Both the position numbers and the translations under genes were made by a program. Positions 54,310 to 64,000 of a DNA stretch of 64,000 nucleotides are shown in pieces; positions within the stretch are counted from its first letter, which is position 1; every line of letters starts with the position of its first letter. The stretch spans positions 252,342,484-252,406,483 of the forward strand of contig CP136064.1 of the NCBI GenBank assembly GCA_032622095.1, given 5' to 3'. The DNA comes from Siphonodentalium dalli (Eukaryota > Mollusca > Scaphopoda > Gadilida > Siphonodentaliidae). The notes beneath the pieces were generated by a model. That model was not told where the DNA came from, did not search any database, and was given only the letters and a program-made list of their open reading frames with translations.

Positions 54310-54381
54310 AGCAGAGTGGCGCAGTGGTAGCTTGCTGGGCCCATAACCCAGAGGTCCGAGGATCGAAACCTCGCTCTGCTA
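54310..54381 (+). tRNA. tRNA-iMet(CAT), C2, D-stem change
   Basis: nt23 G to T. Confidence 0.87.
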
Positions 54382-54670
54382 ATATTTTCGTCAAGGGGAG
54401 AGGAAGGAAGAATTATCACTTTGTTTGAAAGTAAATACAGTAAGAATGTGCGTGTGTGTTTTAATGTTTATATTAAAATATGGTTTTATTTATTATTGCT
54501 AGCAAATTAAAAAAAAACGCTTCTTAAATGAATCGTGCACATGCATTTCAAGGGAGACTCGAAATGCATGACTTGTCCAGTCTATCGTTATAATGTTCAA
54601 AGTCGCGTTGACTTCTCGACAACAAATGTGCTAGCTGCTCAAGAAGCTAAATTTGCGTTCATATCTCGCC

Positions 54671-54741
54671 GCATCGGTGGTTCAGTGGTAGAATGCTCGC
54701 CTGCCACGCGGGCGACCCGGGTTCGATTCCCGGCCGATGCA
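54671..54741 (+). tRNA. tRNA-Gly(GCC), C3
   Basis: Consensus body; ATAATGTTC variant upstream. Confidence 0.96.
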
Positions 54742-54901
54742 AAATAAGTTTTTTTCACTGATTTTGTTTGTGGATATCCACCTCATTTTGGACTATGCAG
54801 TTTAATTGGGAACTTGAGAAAAACAAATTTCATTGGCACATAAATTTGTTTAAAGAAAACGGACGGACTTGCGATTCGCATTTCATCGAGCAAAATATAG
54901 T

Positions 54902-54985
54902 TGTCAGAAGTGGGATTCGAACCCACGCCGGGAAGACCCGACTGCGACCTGAACGCAGCGCCTTAGACCACTCGGCCATCCTGAC
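54902..54985 (-). tRNA. tRNA-Leu(CAG), C3
   Basis: Consensus body; AAAATATAG flank. Confidence 0.96.
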
Positions 54986-55260
54986 TACAGAAAGACTGCA
55001 ACGGTATCCTGCTCAAAGTGAGACAATGGTATTGTGGATATATTTTAGTTCCCTTCTGGCTGTCGTTGCATTCTTAACGCACACATCCGATTGCTGATTT
55101 TTTGGTGGGTATATATATATGATAAATGTACGTGATTCTATATAGTTATATTATGGCTATTAAGTTTTCATAAACAGGCCTTCTTGGTCATAAAACATAA
55201 TTTTATATTTTGTTTTCAAATCAGCGAAAATGCGTTATGAAGAGCACTGTTTTCATTACT

Positions 55261-55331
55261 GTCCCAGTAGCTCAGCGGATAGAGCGCTGGACTTAATCCA
55301 GAGGCCGTGGGTTCGATCCCCACCTGGGATG
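55261..55331 (+). pseudogene. tRNA-Arg, C3, anticodon deleted
   Basis: Two bases are missing from the anticodon loop (CTTAA instead of CTTCTAA), so the TCT anticodon is destroyed while stems, A box and B box remain. It could still be transcribed but cannot decode arginine. It sits in the unit carrying the nested transposons. Confidence 0.88.
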
Positions 55332-55381
55332 CACAGATATTTTTAAATCTTGGAATCAAAATTCGGTCGTCTTGCCTTGCT

Positions 55382-55664
55382 TGATTGATTGATTGATTAG
55401 GGTTTTATGTCGCTTTAGCCACTAAGGCCATATCACGACATTGCCAGTTTTAATGGTGGAGGAAATCCGCACACTTACGGCTAATCTAACAGTGATTTCA
55501 ATGGCTGATAAACTCGTCGACCATGTGCGGCAAACCACCGGCCATCGGCAAGTAACTGGCAACTTTCCCAGATTACGATTTCGACTTACAAAGTCCACGA
55601 TGGAAACATGTGGATTTGAACCCTTATCGCCAGCGCTGGAAGGCGAAACGGCTTGGAGTTGTAC
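55382..55664 (-). mobile_element. SINE copy 3, tail-side part (C3)
   Basis: 283 bp of the same SINE, with the left target duplication at 55370-55381 now reading TCTTGCCTTGCT (one change from the right copy). A few substitutions against copies 1 and 2 (GATTACG for GATAACG, CGACTTAC for CGAGTTAC). It is interrupted at TTGTAC by the 3.5-kb DNA element; the head continues at 59183-59211, and the two parts sum to 312 bp. Confidence 0.87.
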
Positions 55665-55685
55665 ACTCTTAAAACGACTGTGTGG
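55665..55685 (+). repeat. Left terminal inverted repeat
   Basis: ACTCTTAAAACGACTGTGTG plus a final G; mates with 59158-59178. Confidence 0.8.
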
Positions 55686-56010
55686 TAGATCCACACAGTT
55701 ACCACACAGTTTGTGTAGCCATTTGATCGACAACAACATTGTGTGGTGAATTGTGTGGCAAATGACCACACATATGTTGTGTGGTGGTGGCGAACATACT
55801 GTGTGGATCGACCAAAACAACTTGTTCTTTGTAAGCACACATTAAATGTGTGCTAAGTTGCGCACAAGATTGTGTGGATGCAGATGAACAGTTTATGTGT
55901 GGTTACTGACCTACAAAGTTGTGTAGTTGACACACACAAAGATGTTTGGGTCCAGCACATTTATTTGTTCGTTGAATGGACACAAATATGTTTGCACTAA
56001 GGAAACAATA

Positions 56011-56125
56011 TGTTCGCCGCTACCACACACGTTTGTATTGTTATTGTACACAATGTTGTTGGGCGAGACTACACATATGTGTTAATCACATGCGTACACA
56101 TTTGTGTGGTTGATCCAAACAATAG
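56011..56125 (+). repeat. 115-bp subterminal tandem repeat, unit 1
   Basis: Diverged direct repeat with the next 115 bp. Landmarks are GTTCGCCGC, TTGTACACAATG, ACACATATGTGTT and GATCCAAACAATAG. A shorter relative of the last motif (GTGTGGATCGACCAAAACAA) occurs near 55800. Confidence 0.75.
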
Positions 56126-56240
56126 TGTTCACCGCCATTACACTATTTTGTATTGTTCTTGTACACAATGCTGTTGGGCAAGACAACACATATGTGTTCA
56201 TTACATGTGTACAAAAGTGTGTGGTCGATCCAAACAATAG
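56126..56240 (+). repeat. 115-bp subterminal tandem repeat, unit 2
   Basis: Second copy, with GTTCACCGCC, TTGTACACAATG, ACACATATGTGTT and GATCCAAACAATAG at the same spacing. Confidence 0.75.
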
Positions 56241-59035
56241 GCTGCTAATCCTGCAAAAAAAAAATCATATTCAACGAAGAGTGTTTACCGATATTTATTG
56301 GCCAAACATATAGTTCGGCTATCGTTGGACCTTTTTTTCCCGCCATACATATGAAATGTTATAGTCTACTGATGATTGACGTGCTGCGCTGGACGTTTTC
56401 GAATATTAACTTATCAAACAGCAAACATGCATATCCCGGGGGTCCGCGGCCTTCTTTTGTGTACACATCAGAAATCGTGATTGTCGAATGATATAGTATA
56501 GCTATAGTCTTTAATTTCAATAATACAAAGACACAACACAAACAGCCGTTTAACACATTCACGTAATATTTTGGTTATCCTTTAAACTATAAGCGTGCAT
56601 GTTTCAGTTCCATTAATGGGTTTCACATCAATAACTAGAATTTTCCTTCAACTTGAATGTATTGGAACAATTCGAAAGTCAGTCTCTGCTATATATACAT
56701 ATATATTGCTACTGGTTGGCTGTCTTACATCAGACTCACCCTCACGTGTGTAGAAGAACAAGCTCTAAAACTAACTGAAGCTTTCTGAGATCCCTTGAAC
56801 TATACAAGAAAATTAAGGGCTCCAAAGAGGATAGTCTTTTTGAATGTAATCGCCTCTTGCACAGAAACCAAATTACAGCACATGATATCATATGTATACC
56901 AAAATCATTGACTGTGGAATTTGTGTCTAACTCATACATTCCACCGTGGTTCTTGGTTGGTTGATTATAGTTTATCTGCGTCGTTGCCAAGGCAGCCATG
57001 TCCATATCTTGTTATTTACATCGACGTTACACCGCGTGACCGCCATGATTTCACCATTGAACCTGTAAGCAGAGAAGTTATTTTGTTTATAACATGCCAT
57101 TGGGAATATTATTTACAGTATACATTGTATGTACATCTATAACAGTATTATAATTCATACATTAAAGAGCGCATTTTCAGAAAGGAATATAGTTTTTGAT
57201 TGATACTAAATATATACATGTACTACTCATTATAGCTTCACATAATGAATGTTCGGACAATTTATAAATATATTTTACTTTATCTATATGGCCAGATCGA
57301 TGCCTCATTAAGCGCAATCTTGACACGGGAAATTTGCAATTTTACATAAGGAATTGTAGCTATATATAACACAATACATTCATAGCCCCCCCCCACCCCT
57401 TTTTTATAGTATAAACGATAACTCTTCACCATGTACGTCACTTAGTCCAAATGCTAATAATACTTTAATGACACATCTCACTATTCTGCAGTATTTATAA
57501 TTTTAGATTATTTCTAAGTTCATTATTTGCTATGACATTTATTGAATGACATAATATTCTTCACAATTTAAAGTTTTGGACACAAACGGTGGCTACATAT
57601 GTATTAGATATACGACATCACCCCCCCCCCCCCCCGGGCCCCTCCCTCGGTAACCAAATTTACGCAAGTTATACATAGCAGAGGAGCCAAATTATGCATG
57701 TTAATTTTTCACATCGTCTTGGTAAACCACCAATATAATTGACAAATAAATACCCCACCCAACAATTTGTTTCCCTTGGTACATTGATCGTCCATTGTGG
57801 TATTTCAAGGTTTATTGCAACAGTGATGCTCATCATATTCAAATTAAATTAATTTGAAACACCAATTTCACACATTTTGTGTGATTCCGGGTGCCACATG
57901 TCACTTCGTAGTATGCGACTAGGGCATTTCAGTGACAGCCACAAGTCTCATTCATGGACGCGGCTCAGTGGTCGCCGTTGGTGGGGGGGGGGGGTGTCCA
58001 CATTCAAATGTCGAAGTACACCCCACCATCCCCCTTGAACCATATTTGTAGAATTATATTTGCACACCCCCCTCTCGTTCTGAATTTTCCAATTGGTACC
58101 TCAAGCTTTCCAACTATTAGAATTTCCAACCAAATGGAAGTCTTCCACCCGATGGCCATTTGAGGCCATTTTTGTTTTACCAAAAGTAGAAAAATATGCT
58201 ACTGTTTGTCTAAAAAAAACTATAAATTTCCCACTAATTACTGGTTGAAAAATCAAACAAAGAGAATAATTTCAACCTATTATAATGCATGTGGTGTAAA
58301 ACTTGTAACTTTGCGTCAGGCATGAAATTTCCAACTGTTGGAATTTTTAGTAAATTTTACCGAGGTTTGGGATAGGGTTATAGACACACCCTTCCCAATA
58401 TCCGCCCTGTCGCCACGTCACTGGTCTCAGTATATATTTCCTCTCATCTGCATTCCATATAAACACAAAAAACGTCGTTACTTTATCAACATGAGAACAT
58501 TACCGTGCAAAATAATAAAATTGTGGTTCTGGTTTAAAGCACGCTGTATAATATATAGTGTGTATGTGATGAACACACATTTGTTCAGTAAATGTCTTCA
58601 CCACACAGTTGAATTTGTCAATTTACATAAAGACAATTTTCGAGCAGGTTTTGTGCTTCGGAAAGATGTGTATCATATAGACCACAGAAACAACAGATAA
58701 ACCCAGATAAACGCACAACTCTAAAATGTAAATATATGACTATGCGACAGGGAATTGATGAATCAGAAAATCCAAATCAAGTTTATTATTTCGTTCAATC
58801 ATGTTTTATACAAAATAGATACGGAAATTCTCACAAAGGTGAATATCTTGCCAATTTAAATATAATCTTACCTTAACTATAGAAATAATCGAAGAGACCG
58901 ACCAATATATCGAATTTCGAGATCCACCACAATCAACAAGACTCCATGTGTACACTTTACGGCAGCCTGTGAGCCTGTACGAAACAACGACGCGCGCGTG
59001 ACCACCACGTGAAATTTAAAAAAACCGACGTCACA
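56241..59035. other. Interior of the DNA transposon, no gene seen
   Basis: About 2.8 kb of AT-rich sequence. Visible features are a run of 15 C at 57621-57635, a run of 12 G at 57983-57994, a C-rich tract near 57387 and short AT repeats near 56690. Open frames are at most about 120 codons, in no recognisable family and without supporting context. It may be degenerate transposon interior or captured DNA. Confidence 0.6.
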
Positions 59036-59157
59036 TACAAATATGTGTGGTGATGTACACATATATGTGTGGATATTGGGTGATACACACATATGTGTGT
59101 ATTGTGTACACATTTATGTTCAGATAATGCCTCCACACAGTCATTGTGTGGAAGCTG

Positions 59158-59178
59158 CCACACAGTCCTTTTTACAGT
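59158..59178 (-). repeat. Right terminal inverted repeat
   Basis: Complement reads ACTGTAAAAAGGACTGTGTG plus a final G, with three mismatches to the left end. A further CCACACA/TGTGTGG hairpin lies just inside. Confidence 0.8.
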
Positions 59179-59182
59179 GTAC

Positions 59183-59211
59183 CCCTAACCGATTGAGCCA
59201 CCGAGGCCCCC
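59183..59211 (-). mobile_element. SINE copy 3, head-side part (C3)
   Basis: The remaining 29 bp of the interrupted SINE, including the A box complement CCGATTGAGCCA. Right target duplication TCGTGCCTTGCT follows at 59212-59223. The A box and B box are now 3.5 kb apart, so this copy should be transcriptionally dead. Confidence 0.87.
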
Positions 59212-59297
59212 TCGTGCCTTGCTGACCTGCAAAGCGATTGTTGACAAACTGTTGAATAACGAATATAATGTCTTATAAAATGGTGTATTTATCGTAA

Positions 59298-59368
59298 GCG
59301 CCGCTGGTGTAGTGGTATCATGCAAGATTCCCATTCTTGCGACCCGGGTTCGATTCCCGGGCGGCGCA
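59298..59368 (+). tRNA. tRNA-Gly(CCC), C3
   Basis: Consensus body; resumes the array after the nested insertions. Confidence 0.96.
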
Positions 59369-59478
59369 TATCTACTTTTTCAGTTAAATATGACAGGCCA
59401 TAATTTAGCTGACATTTCTAATGGATTCAATTTTTAACAGAGGAATGTCATTTTAGAAAACCACCATTTTTACCATGG

Positions 59479-59550
59479 AGCAGAGTGGCGCAGTGGTAGC
59501 GTGCTGGGCCCATAACCCAGAGGTCCGAGGATCGAAACCTCGCTCTGCTA
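59479..59550 (+). tRNA. tRNA-iMet(CAT), C3
   Basis: Consensus body. Confidence 0.96.
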
Positions 59551-59839
59551 ATATTTTCGTCAAGGGGAGAGGAAGGAAGAATTATCACTTTGTTTGAAAG
59601 TAAATACAGTAAGAATGTGCGTGTGTGTTTTAATGTTTATATTAAAATATGGTTTTATTTATTATTGCTAGCAAATTAAAAAAAAACGCTTCTTAAATGA
59701 ATCGTGCACATGCATTTCAAGGGAGACTCGAAATGCATGACTTGTCCAGTCTATCGTTATAAAGTTCAAAGTCGCGTTGACTTCTCGACAACAAATGTGC
59801 TAGCTGCTCAAGAAGCTAAATTTGCGTTCATATCTCGCC

Positions 59840-59910
59840 GCATCGGTGGTTCAGTGGTAGAATGCTCGCCTGCCACGCGGGCGACCCGGGTTCGATTCCC
59901 GGCCGATGCA
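59840..59910 (+). tRNA. tRNA-Gly(GCC), C4
   Basis: Consensus body. Confidence 0.96.
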
Positions 59911-60071
59911 AAATAAGTTTTTTTCACTGATTTTGTTTGTGGATATCCACCTCATTTTGGACTATGCAGTTTAATTGGGAACTTGAGAAAAACAAATTTC
60001 ATTGGCACATAAATTTGTTTAAAGAAAACGGACGGACTTGCGATTCGCATTTCATCGAGCAAAATTACTGT

Positions 60072-60155
60072 TGTCAGAAGTGGGATTCGAACCCACGCCG
60101 GGAAGACCCGACTGCGACCTGAACGCAGCGCCTTAGACCACTCGGCCATCCTGAC
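60072..60155 (-). tRNA. tRNA-Leu(CAG), C4
   Basis: Consensus body. Confidence 0.96.
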
Positions 60156-60432
60156 TACAGAAAGACTGCAACGGTATCCTGCTCAAAGTGAGACAATGGT
60201 ATTGTGGATATATTTTAGTTCCCTTCTGGCTGTCGTTGCATTCTTAACGCACACATCCGATTGCTGATTTTTTGGTGGGTATATATATATATGATAAATG
60301 TACGTGATTCTATATAGTTATATTATGGCTATTAAGTTTTCATAAACAGGCCTTCTTGGTCATAAAACATAATTTTATATTTTGTTTTCAAATCAGCGAA
60401 AATGCGTTATGAAGAGCACTGTTTTCATTACT

Positions 60433-60505
60433 GTCCCAGTAGCTCAGCGGATAGAGCGCTGGACTTCTAATCCAGAGGCCGTGGGTTCGATCCCCACCTG
60501 GGATG
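60433..60505 (+). tRNA. tRNA-Arg(TCT), C4
   Basis: Consensus body; the TA tract upstream is 2 bases longer. Confidence 0.96.
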
Positions 60506-60629
60506 CACAGATATTTTTAAATCTTGGAATCAAAATTCGGTCGTCGTGCCTTGCTGACCTGCAAAGCGATTGTTGACAAACTGTTGAATAACGAATATAA
60601 TGTCTTATAAAATGGTGTATTTATCGTAA

Positions 60630-60700
60630 GCGCCGCTGGTGTAGTGGTATCATGCAAGATTCCCATTCTTGCGACCCGGGTTCGATTCCCGGGCGGCGCA
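60630..60700 (+). tRNA. tRNA-Gly(CCC), C4
   Basis: Consensus body. Confidence 0.96.
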
Positions 60701-60810
60701 TATCTACTTTTTCAGTTAAATATGACAGGCCATAATTTAGCTGACATTTCTAATGGATTCAATTTTTAACAGAGGAATGTCATTTTAGAAAACCACCATT
60801 TTTACCATGG

Positions 60811-60882
60811 AGCAGAGTGGCGCAGTGGTAGCTTGCTGGGCCCATAACCCAGAGGTCCGAGGATCGAAACCTCGCTCTGCTA
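60811..60882 (+). tRNA. tRNA-iMet(CAT), C4, D-stem change
   Basis: nt23 G to T. Confidence 0.87.
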
Positions 60883-61171
60883 ATATTTTCGTCAAGGGGA
60901 GAGGAAGGAAGAATTATCACTTTGTTTGAAAGTAAATACAGTAAGAATGTGCGTGTGTGTTTTAATGTTTATATTAAAATATGGTTTTATTTATTATTGC
61001 TAGCAAATTAAAAAAAAACGCTTCTTAAATGAATCGTGCACATGCATTTCAAGGGAGACTCGAAATGCATGACTTGTCCAGTCTATCGTTATAATGTTCA
61101 AAGTCGCGTTGACTTCTCGACAACAAATGTGCTAGCTGCTCAAGAAGCTAAATTTGCGTTCATATCTCGCC

Positions 61172-61242
61172 GCATCGGTGGTTCAGTGGTAGAATGCTCG
61201 CCTGCCACGCGGGCGACCCGGGTTCGATTCCCGGCCGATGCA
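61172..61242 (+). tRNA. tRNA-Gly(GCC), C5
   Basis: Consensus body; ATAATGTTC variant upstream. Confidence 0.96.
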
Positions 61243-61402
61243 AAATAAGTTTTTTTCACTGATTTTGTTTGTGGATATCCACCTCATTTTGGACTATGCA
61301 GTTTAATTGGGAACTTGAGAAAAACAAATTTCATTGGCACATAAATTTGTTTAAAGAAAACGGACGGACTTGCGATTCGCATTTCATCGAGCAAAATATA
61401 GT

Positions 61403-61486
61403 TGTCAGAAGTGGGATTCGAACCCACGCCGGGAAGACCCGACTGCGACCTGAACGCAGCGCCTTAGACCACTCGGCCATCCTGAC
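61403..61486 (-). tRNA. tRNA-Leu(CAG), C5
   Basis: Consensus body; AAAATATAG flank. Confidence 0.96.
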
Positions 61487-61761
61487 TACAGAAAGACTGC
61501 AACGGTATCCTGCTCAAAGTGAGACAATGGTATTGTGGATATATTTTAGTTCCCTTCTGGCTGTCGTTGCATTCTTAACGCACACATCCGATTGCTGATT
61601 TTTTGGTGGGTATATATATATGATAAATGTACGTGATTCTATATAGTTATATTATGGCTATTAAGTTTTCATAAACAGGCCTTCTTGGTCATAAAACATA
61701 ATTTTATATTTTGTTTTCAAATCAGCGAAAATGCGTTATGAAGAGCACTGTTTTCATTACT

Positions 61762-61834
61762 GTCCCAGTAGCTCAGCGGATAGAGCGCTGGACTTCTAAT
61801 CCAGAGGCCGTGGGTTCGATCCCCACCTGGGATG
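61762..61834 (+). tRNA. tRNA-Arg(TCT), C5
   Basis: Consensus body. Confidence 0.96.
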
Positions 61835-61884
61835 CACAGATATTTTTAAATCTTGGAATCAAAATTCGGTCGTCGTGCCTTGCT

Positions 61885-62196
61885 TGATTGATTGATTGAT
61901 TAGGGTTTTATGTCGCTTTAGCCACTAAGGCCATATCACGACATTGCCAGTTTTAATGGTGGAGGAAATCCGCACACTTACGGCTAATCTAACAGTGATT
62001 TCAATGGCTGATAAACTCGTCGACCATGTGCGGCAAACCACCGGCCATCGGCAAGTAACTGGCAACTTTCCCAGATAACGATTTCGAGTTACAAAGTCCA
62101 CGATGGAAACATGTGGATTTGAACCCTTATCGCCAGCGCTGGAAGGCGAAACGGCTTGGAGTTGTACCCCTAACCGATTGAGCCACCGAGGCCCCC
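61885..62196 (-). mobile_element. tRNA-headed SINE, copy 4 (C5)
   Basis: 312 bp, same site and same duplication (61873-61884 and 62197-62208) as in A14. It reads the same as copy 1 by eye. Confidence 0.88.
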
Positions 62197-62282
62197 TCGT
62201 GCCTTGCTGACCTGCAAAGCGATTGTTGACAAACTGTTGAATAACGAATATAATGTCTTATAAAATGGTGTATTTATCGTAA

Positions 62283-62353
62283 GCGCCGCTGGTGTAGTGG
62301 TATCATGCAAGATTCCCATTCTTGCGACCCGGGTTCGATTCCCGGGCGGCGCA
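62283..62353 (+). tRNA. tRNA-Gly(CCC), C5
   Basis: Consensus body. Confidence 0.96.
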
Positions 62354-62463
62354 TATCTACTTTTTCAGTTAAATATGACAGGCCATAATTTAGCTGACAT
62401 TTCTAATGGATTCAATTTTTAACAGAGGAATGTCATTTTAGAAAACCACCATTTTTACCATGG

Positions 62464-62535
62464 AGCAGAGTGGCGCAGTGGTAGCGTGCTGGGCCCATAA
62501 CCCAGAGGTCCGAGGATCGAAACCTCGCTCTGCTA
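62464..62535 (+). tRNA. tRNA-iMet(CAT), C5
   Basis: Consensus body. Confidence 0.96.
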
Positions 62536-62824
62536 ATATTTTCGTCAAGGGGAGAGGAAGGAAGAATTATCACTTTGTTTGAAAGTAAATACAGTAAGAA
62601 TGTGCGTGTGTGTTTTAATGTTTATATTAAAATATGGTTTTATTTATTATTGCTAGCAAATTAAAAAAAAACGCTTCTTAAATGAATCGTGCACATGCAT
62701 TTCAAGGGAGACTCGAAATGCATGACTTGTCCAGTCTATCGTTATAAAGTTCAAAGTCGCGTTGACTTCTCGACAACAAATGTGCTAGCTGCTCAAGAAG
62801 CTAAATTTGCGTTCATATCTCGCC

Positions 62825-62895
62825 GCATCGGTGGTTCAGTGGTAGAATGCTCGCCTGCCACGCGGGCGACCCGGGTTCGATTCCCGGCCGATGCA
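62825..62895 (+). tRNA. tRNA-Gly(GCC), C6
   Basis: Consensus body. Confidence 0.96.
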
Positions 62896-63056
62896 AAATA
62901 AGTTTTTTTCACTGATTTTGTTTGTGGATATCCACCTCATTTTGGACTATGCAGTTTAATTGGGAACTTGAGAAAAACAAATTTCATTGGCACATAAATT
63001 TGTTTAAAGAAAACGGACGGACTTGCGATTCGCATTTCATCGAGCAAAATTACTGT

Positions 63057-63140
63057 TGTCAGAAGTGGGATTCGAACCCACGCCGGGAAGACCCGACTGC
63101 GACCTGAACGCAGCGCCTTAGACCACTCGGCCATCCTGAC
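63057..63140 (-). tRNA. tRNA-Leu(CAG), C6
   Basis: Consensus body. Confidence 0.96.
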
Positions 63141-63415
63141 TACAGAAAGACTGCAACGGTATCCTGCTCAAAGTGAGACAATGGTATTGTGGATATATTT
63201 TAGTTCCCTTCTGGCTGTCGTTGCATTCTTAACGCACACATCCGATTGCTGATTTTTTGGTGGGTATATATATATGATAAATGTACGTGATTCTATATAG
63301 TTATATTATGGCTATTAAGTTTTCATAAACAGGCCTTCTTGGTCATAAAACATAATTTTATATTTTGTTTTCAAATCAGCGAAAATGCGTTATGAAGAGC
63401 ACTGTTTTCATTACT

Positions 63416-63488
63416 GTCCCAGTAGCTCAGCGGATAGAGCGCTGGACTTCTAATCCAGAGGCCGTGGGTTCGATCCCCACCTGGGATG
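63416..63488 (+). tRNA. tRNA-Arg(TCT), C6
   Basis: Consensus body. Confidence 0.96.
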
Positions 63489-63612
63489 CACAGATATTTT
63501 TAAATCTTGGAATCAAAATTCGGTCGTCGTGCCTTGCTGACCTGCAAAGCGATTGTTGACAAACTGTTGAATAACGAATATAATGTCTTATAAAATGGTG
63601 TATTTATCGTAA

Positions 63613-63683
63613 GCGCCGCTGGTGTAGTGGTATCATGCAAGATTCCCATTCTTGCGACCCGGGTTCGATTCCCGGGCGGCGCA
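63613..63683 (+). tRNA. tRNA-Gly(CCC), C6
   Basis: Consensus body. Confidence 0.96.
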
Positions 63684-63793
63684 TATCTACTTTTTCAGTT
63701 AAATATGACAGGCCATAATTTAGCTGACATTTCTAATGGATTCAATTTTTAACAGAGGAATGTCATTTTAGAAAACCACCATTTTTGCCATGG

Positions 63794-63865
63794 AGCAGAG
63801 TGGCGCAGTGGTAGCGTGCTGGGCCCATAACCCAGAGGTCCGAGGATCGAAACCTCGCTCTGCTA
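63794..63865 (+). tRNA. tRNA-iMet(CAT), C6
   Basis: Consensus body; TTGCCATGG flank and a GTAAAAATG spacer variant, the same pair that B7 and B17 carry in inverted form. Confidence 0.96.
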
Positions 63866-64000
63866 ATATTTTCGTCAAGGGGAGAGGAAGGAAGAATTAT
63901 CACTTTGTTTGAAAGTAAATACAGTAAAAATGTGCGTGTGTGTTTTAATGTTTATATTAAAATATGGTTTTATTTATTATTGCTAGCAAATTAAAAAAAA

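Larger units (their letters stand above)
55665..59178. mobile_element. Non-autonomous DNA transposon nested in SINE
   Basis: A 3,514-bp insertion in the SINE head, precisely delimited because intact SINE copies give the empty site TTGTACCCC. GTAC is present at both edges (55661-55664 and 59179-59182). This can be read as a 4-bp duplication, or as a TA duplication with ends CACTCTT...ACAGTG. Termini are inverted repeats matching at 18 of 21 positions. The outer parts are packed with TGTGTGG, CCACACAG and ACACATATGTGT motifs, resembling subterminal transposase sites. CACT/AGTG ends plus dense subterminal repeats fit the CACTA/Mirage/Chapaev group, but this is tentative. The AT-rich interior has C and G homopolymers and no credible transposase. 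Confidence 0.78.
51623..64000 (+). repeat. tRNA tandem array, block C (units C0-C6)
   Basis: Forward-orientation units resume within the spacer just upstream of an iMet gene. Six complete sets of five genes follow. Unit C3 is expanded to about 5 kb by a SINE carrying a nested DNA transposon, and C5 carries the intact SINE. Positions 63866-64000 are the iMet-to-Gly spacer, ending in its poly-A run, so the array continues past the window. Confidence 0.96.

Noticed and set aside
58338-58700. 120-codon open frame inside the DNA transposon
   Set aside because: Starts at a non-ATG codon in AT-rich DNA, matches no family I know, and has no transposase motifs or supporting repeats.
55685-59157. Viral or retrotransposon insertion instead of a DNA transposon
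   Set aside because: No LTRs, poly-A or reverse-transcriptase motifs; terminal inverted repeats and a GTAC or TA duplication point to cut-and-paste DNA transposition.
1-64000. CRISPR array or bacterial tRNA island
   Set aside because: Repeat unit is 1.3 kb with genes inside, no short direct repeats with unique spacers, no encoded CCA, Pol III-type terminators and a SINE are present.

Overview
This is a eukaryotic nuclear window made almost entirely of tRNA genes. I see no protein-coding gene. A unit of about 1,330 bp is repeated roughly 44 times. Each unit holds five Pol III genes in fixed order: tRNA-Gly(GCC) forward, tRNA-Leu(CAG) reverse, tRNA-Arg(TCT) forward, tRNA-Gly(CCC) forward and initiator tRNA-Met(CAT) forward. 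The genes carry internal A and B boxes, encode no CCA, and each is followed by a T-run. All of this is eukaryotic. I count 223 tRNA genes: 45 Gly(GCC), 45 Leu, 44 Arg, 44 Gly(CCC) and 45 iMet. Two are truncated at rearrangement junctions and four more are clearly broken.

Layout. Block A (1-19084) has 14 complete units in forward orientation and the start of a fifteenth. Block B (19085-51622) has 24 complete units in the opposite orientation and the start of a 25th. Block C (51623-64000) is forward again: one iMet from a partial unit, then six units. Both orientation switches cut a tRNA gene (Gly(GCC) at 19084, Leu at 51622). The window starts and ends inside the array, so the array is longer than the window. 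Spacers are almost as invariant as genes, and rare variants recur at unit-multiple distances, for example 13,299 bp and 5,319 bp. This shows recent unequal exchange or segmental duplication.

Mobile elements. A 312-bp tRNA-headed SINE with a (TGAT)n tail sits at one and the same place, between Arg and Gly(CCC), in four units (A14, B22/B23, C3, C5), with the same 12-bp target duplication. It therefore inserted once and was then copied with the array. The C3 copy is itself split by a 3.5-kb DNA transposon (55665-59178) with imperfect 21-bp terminal inverted repeats and many TGTGTGG/ACACATATGTGT-like subterminal repeats.

The SINE type and AT-rich spacers suggest a marine invertebrate, perhaps a mollusc. 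That is an inference from memory of similar SINE tails and is not proven here. Unit names used below: A1-A15, B1-B25 and C0-C6, numbered along the window. Gene positions (nt) are counted from the 5' end of each tRNA gene.
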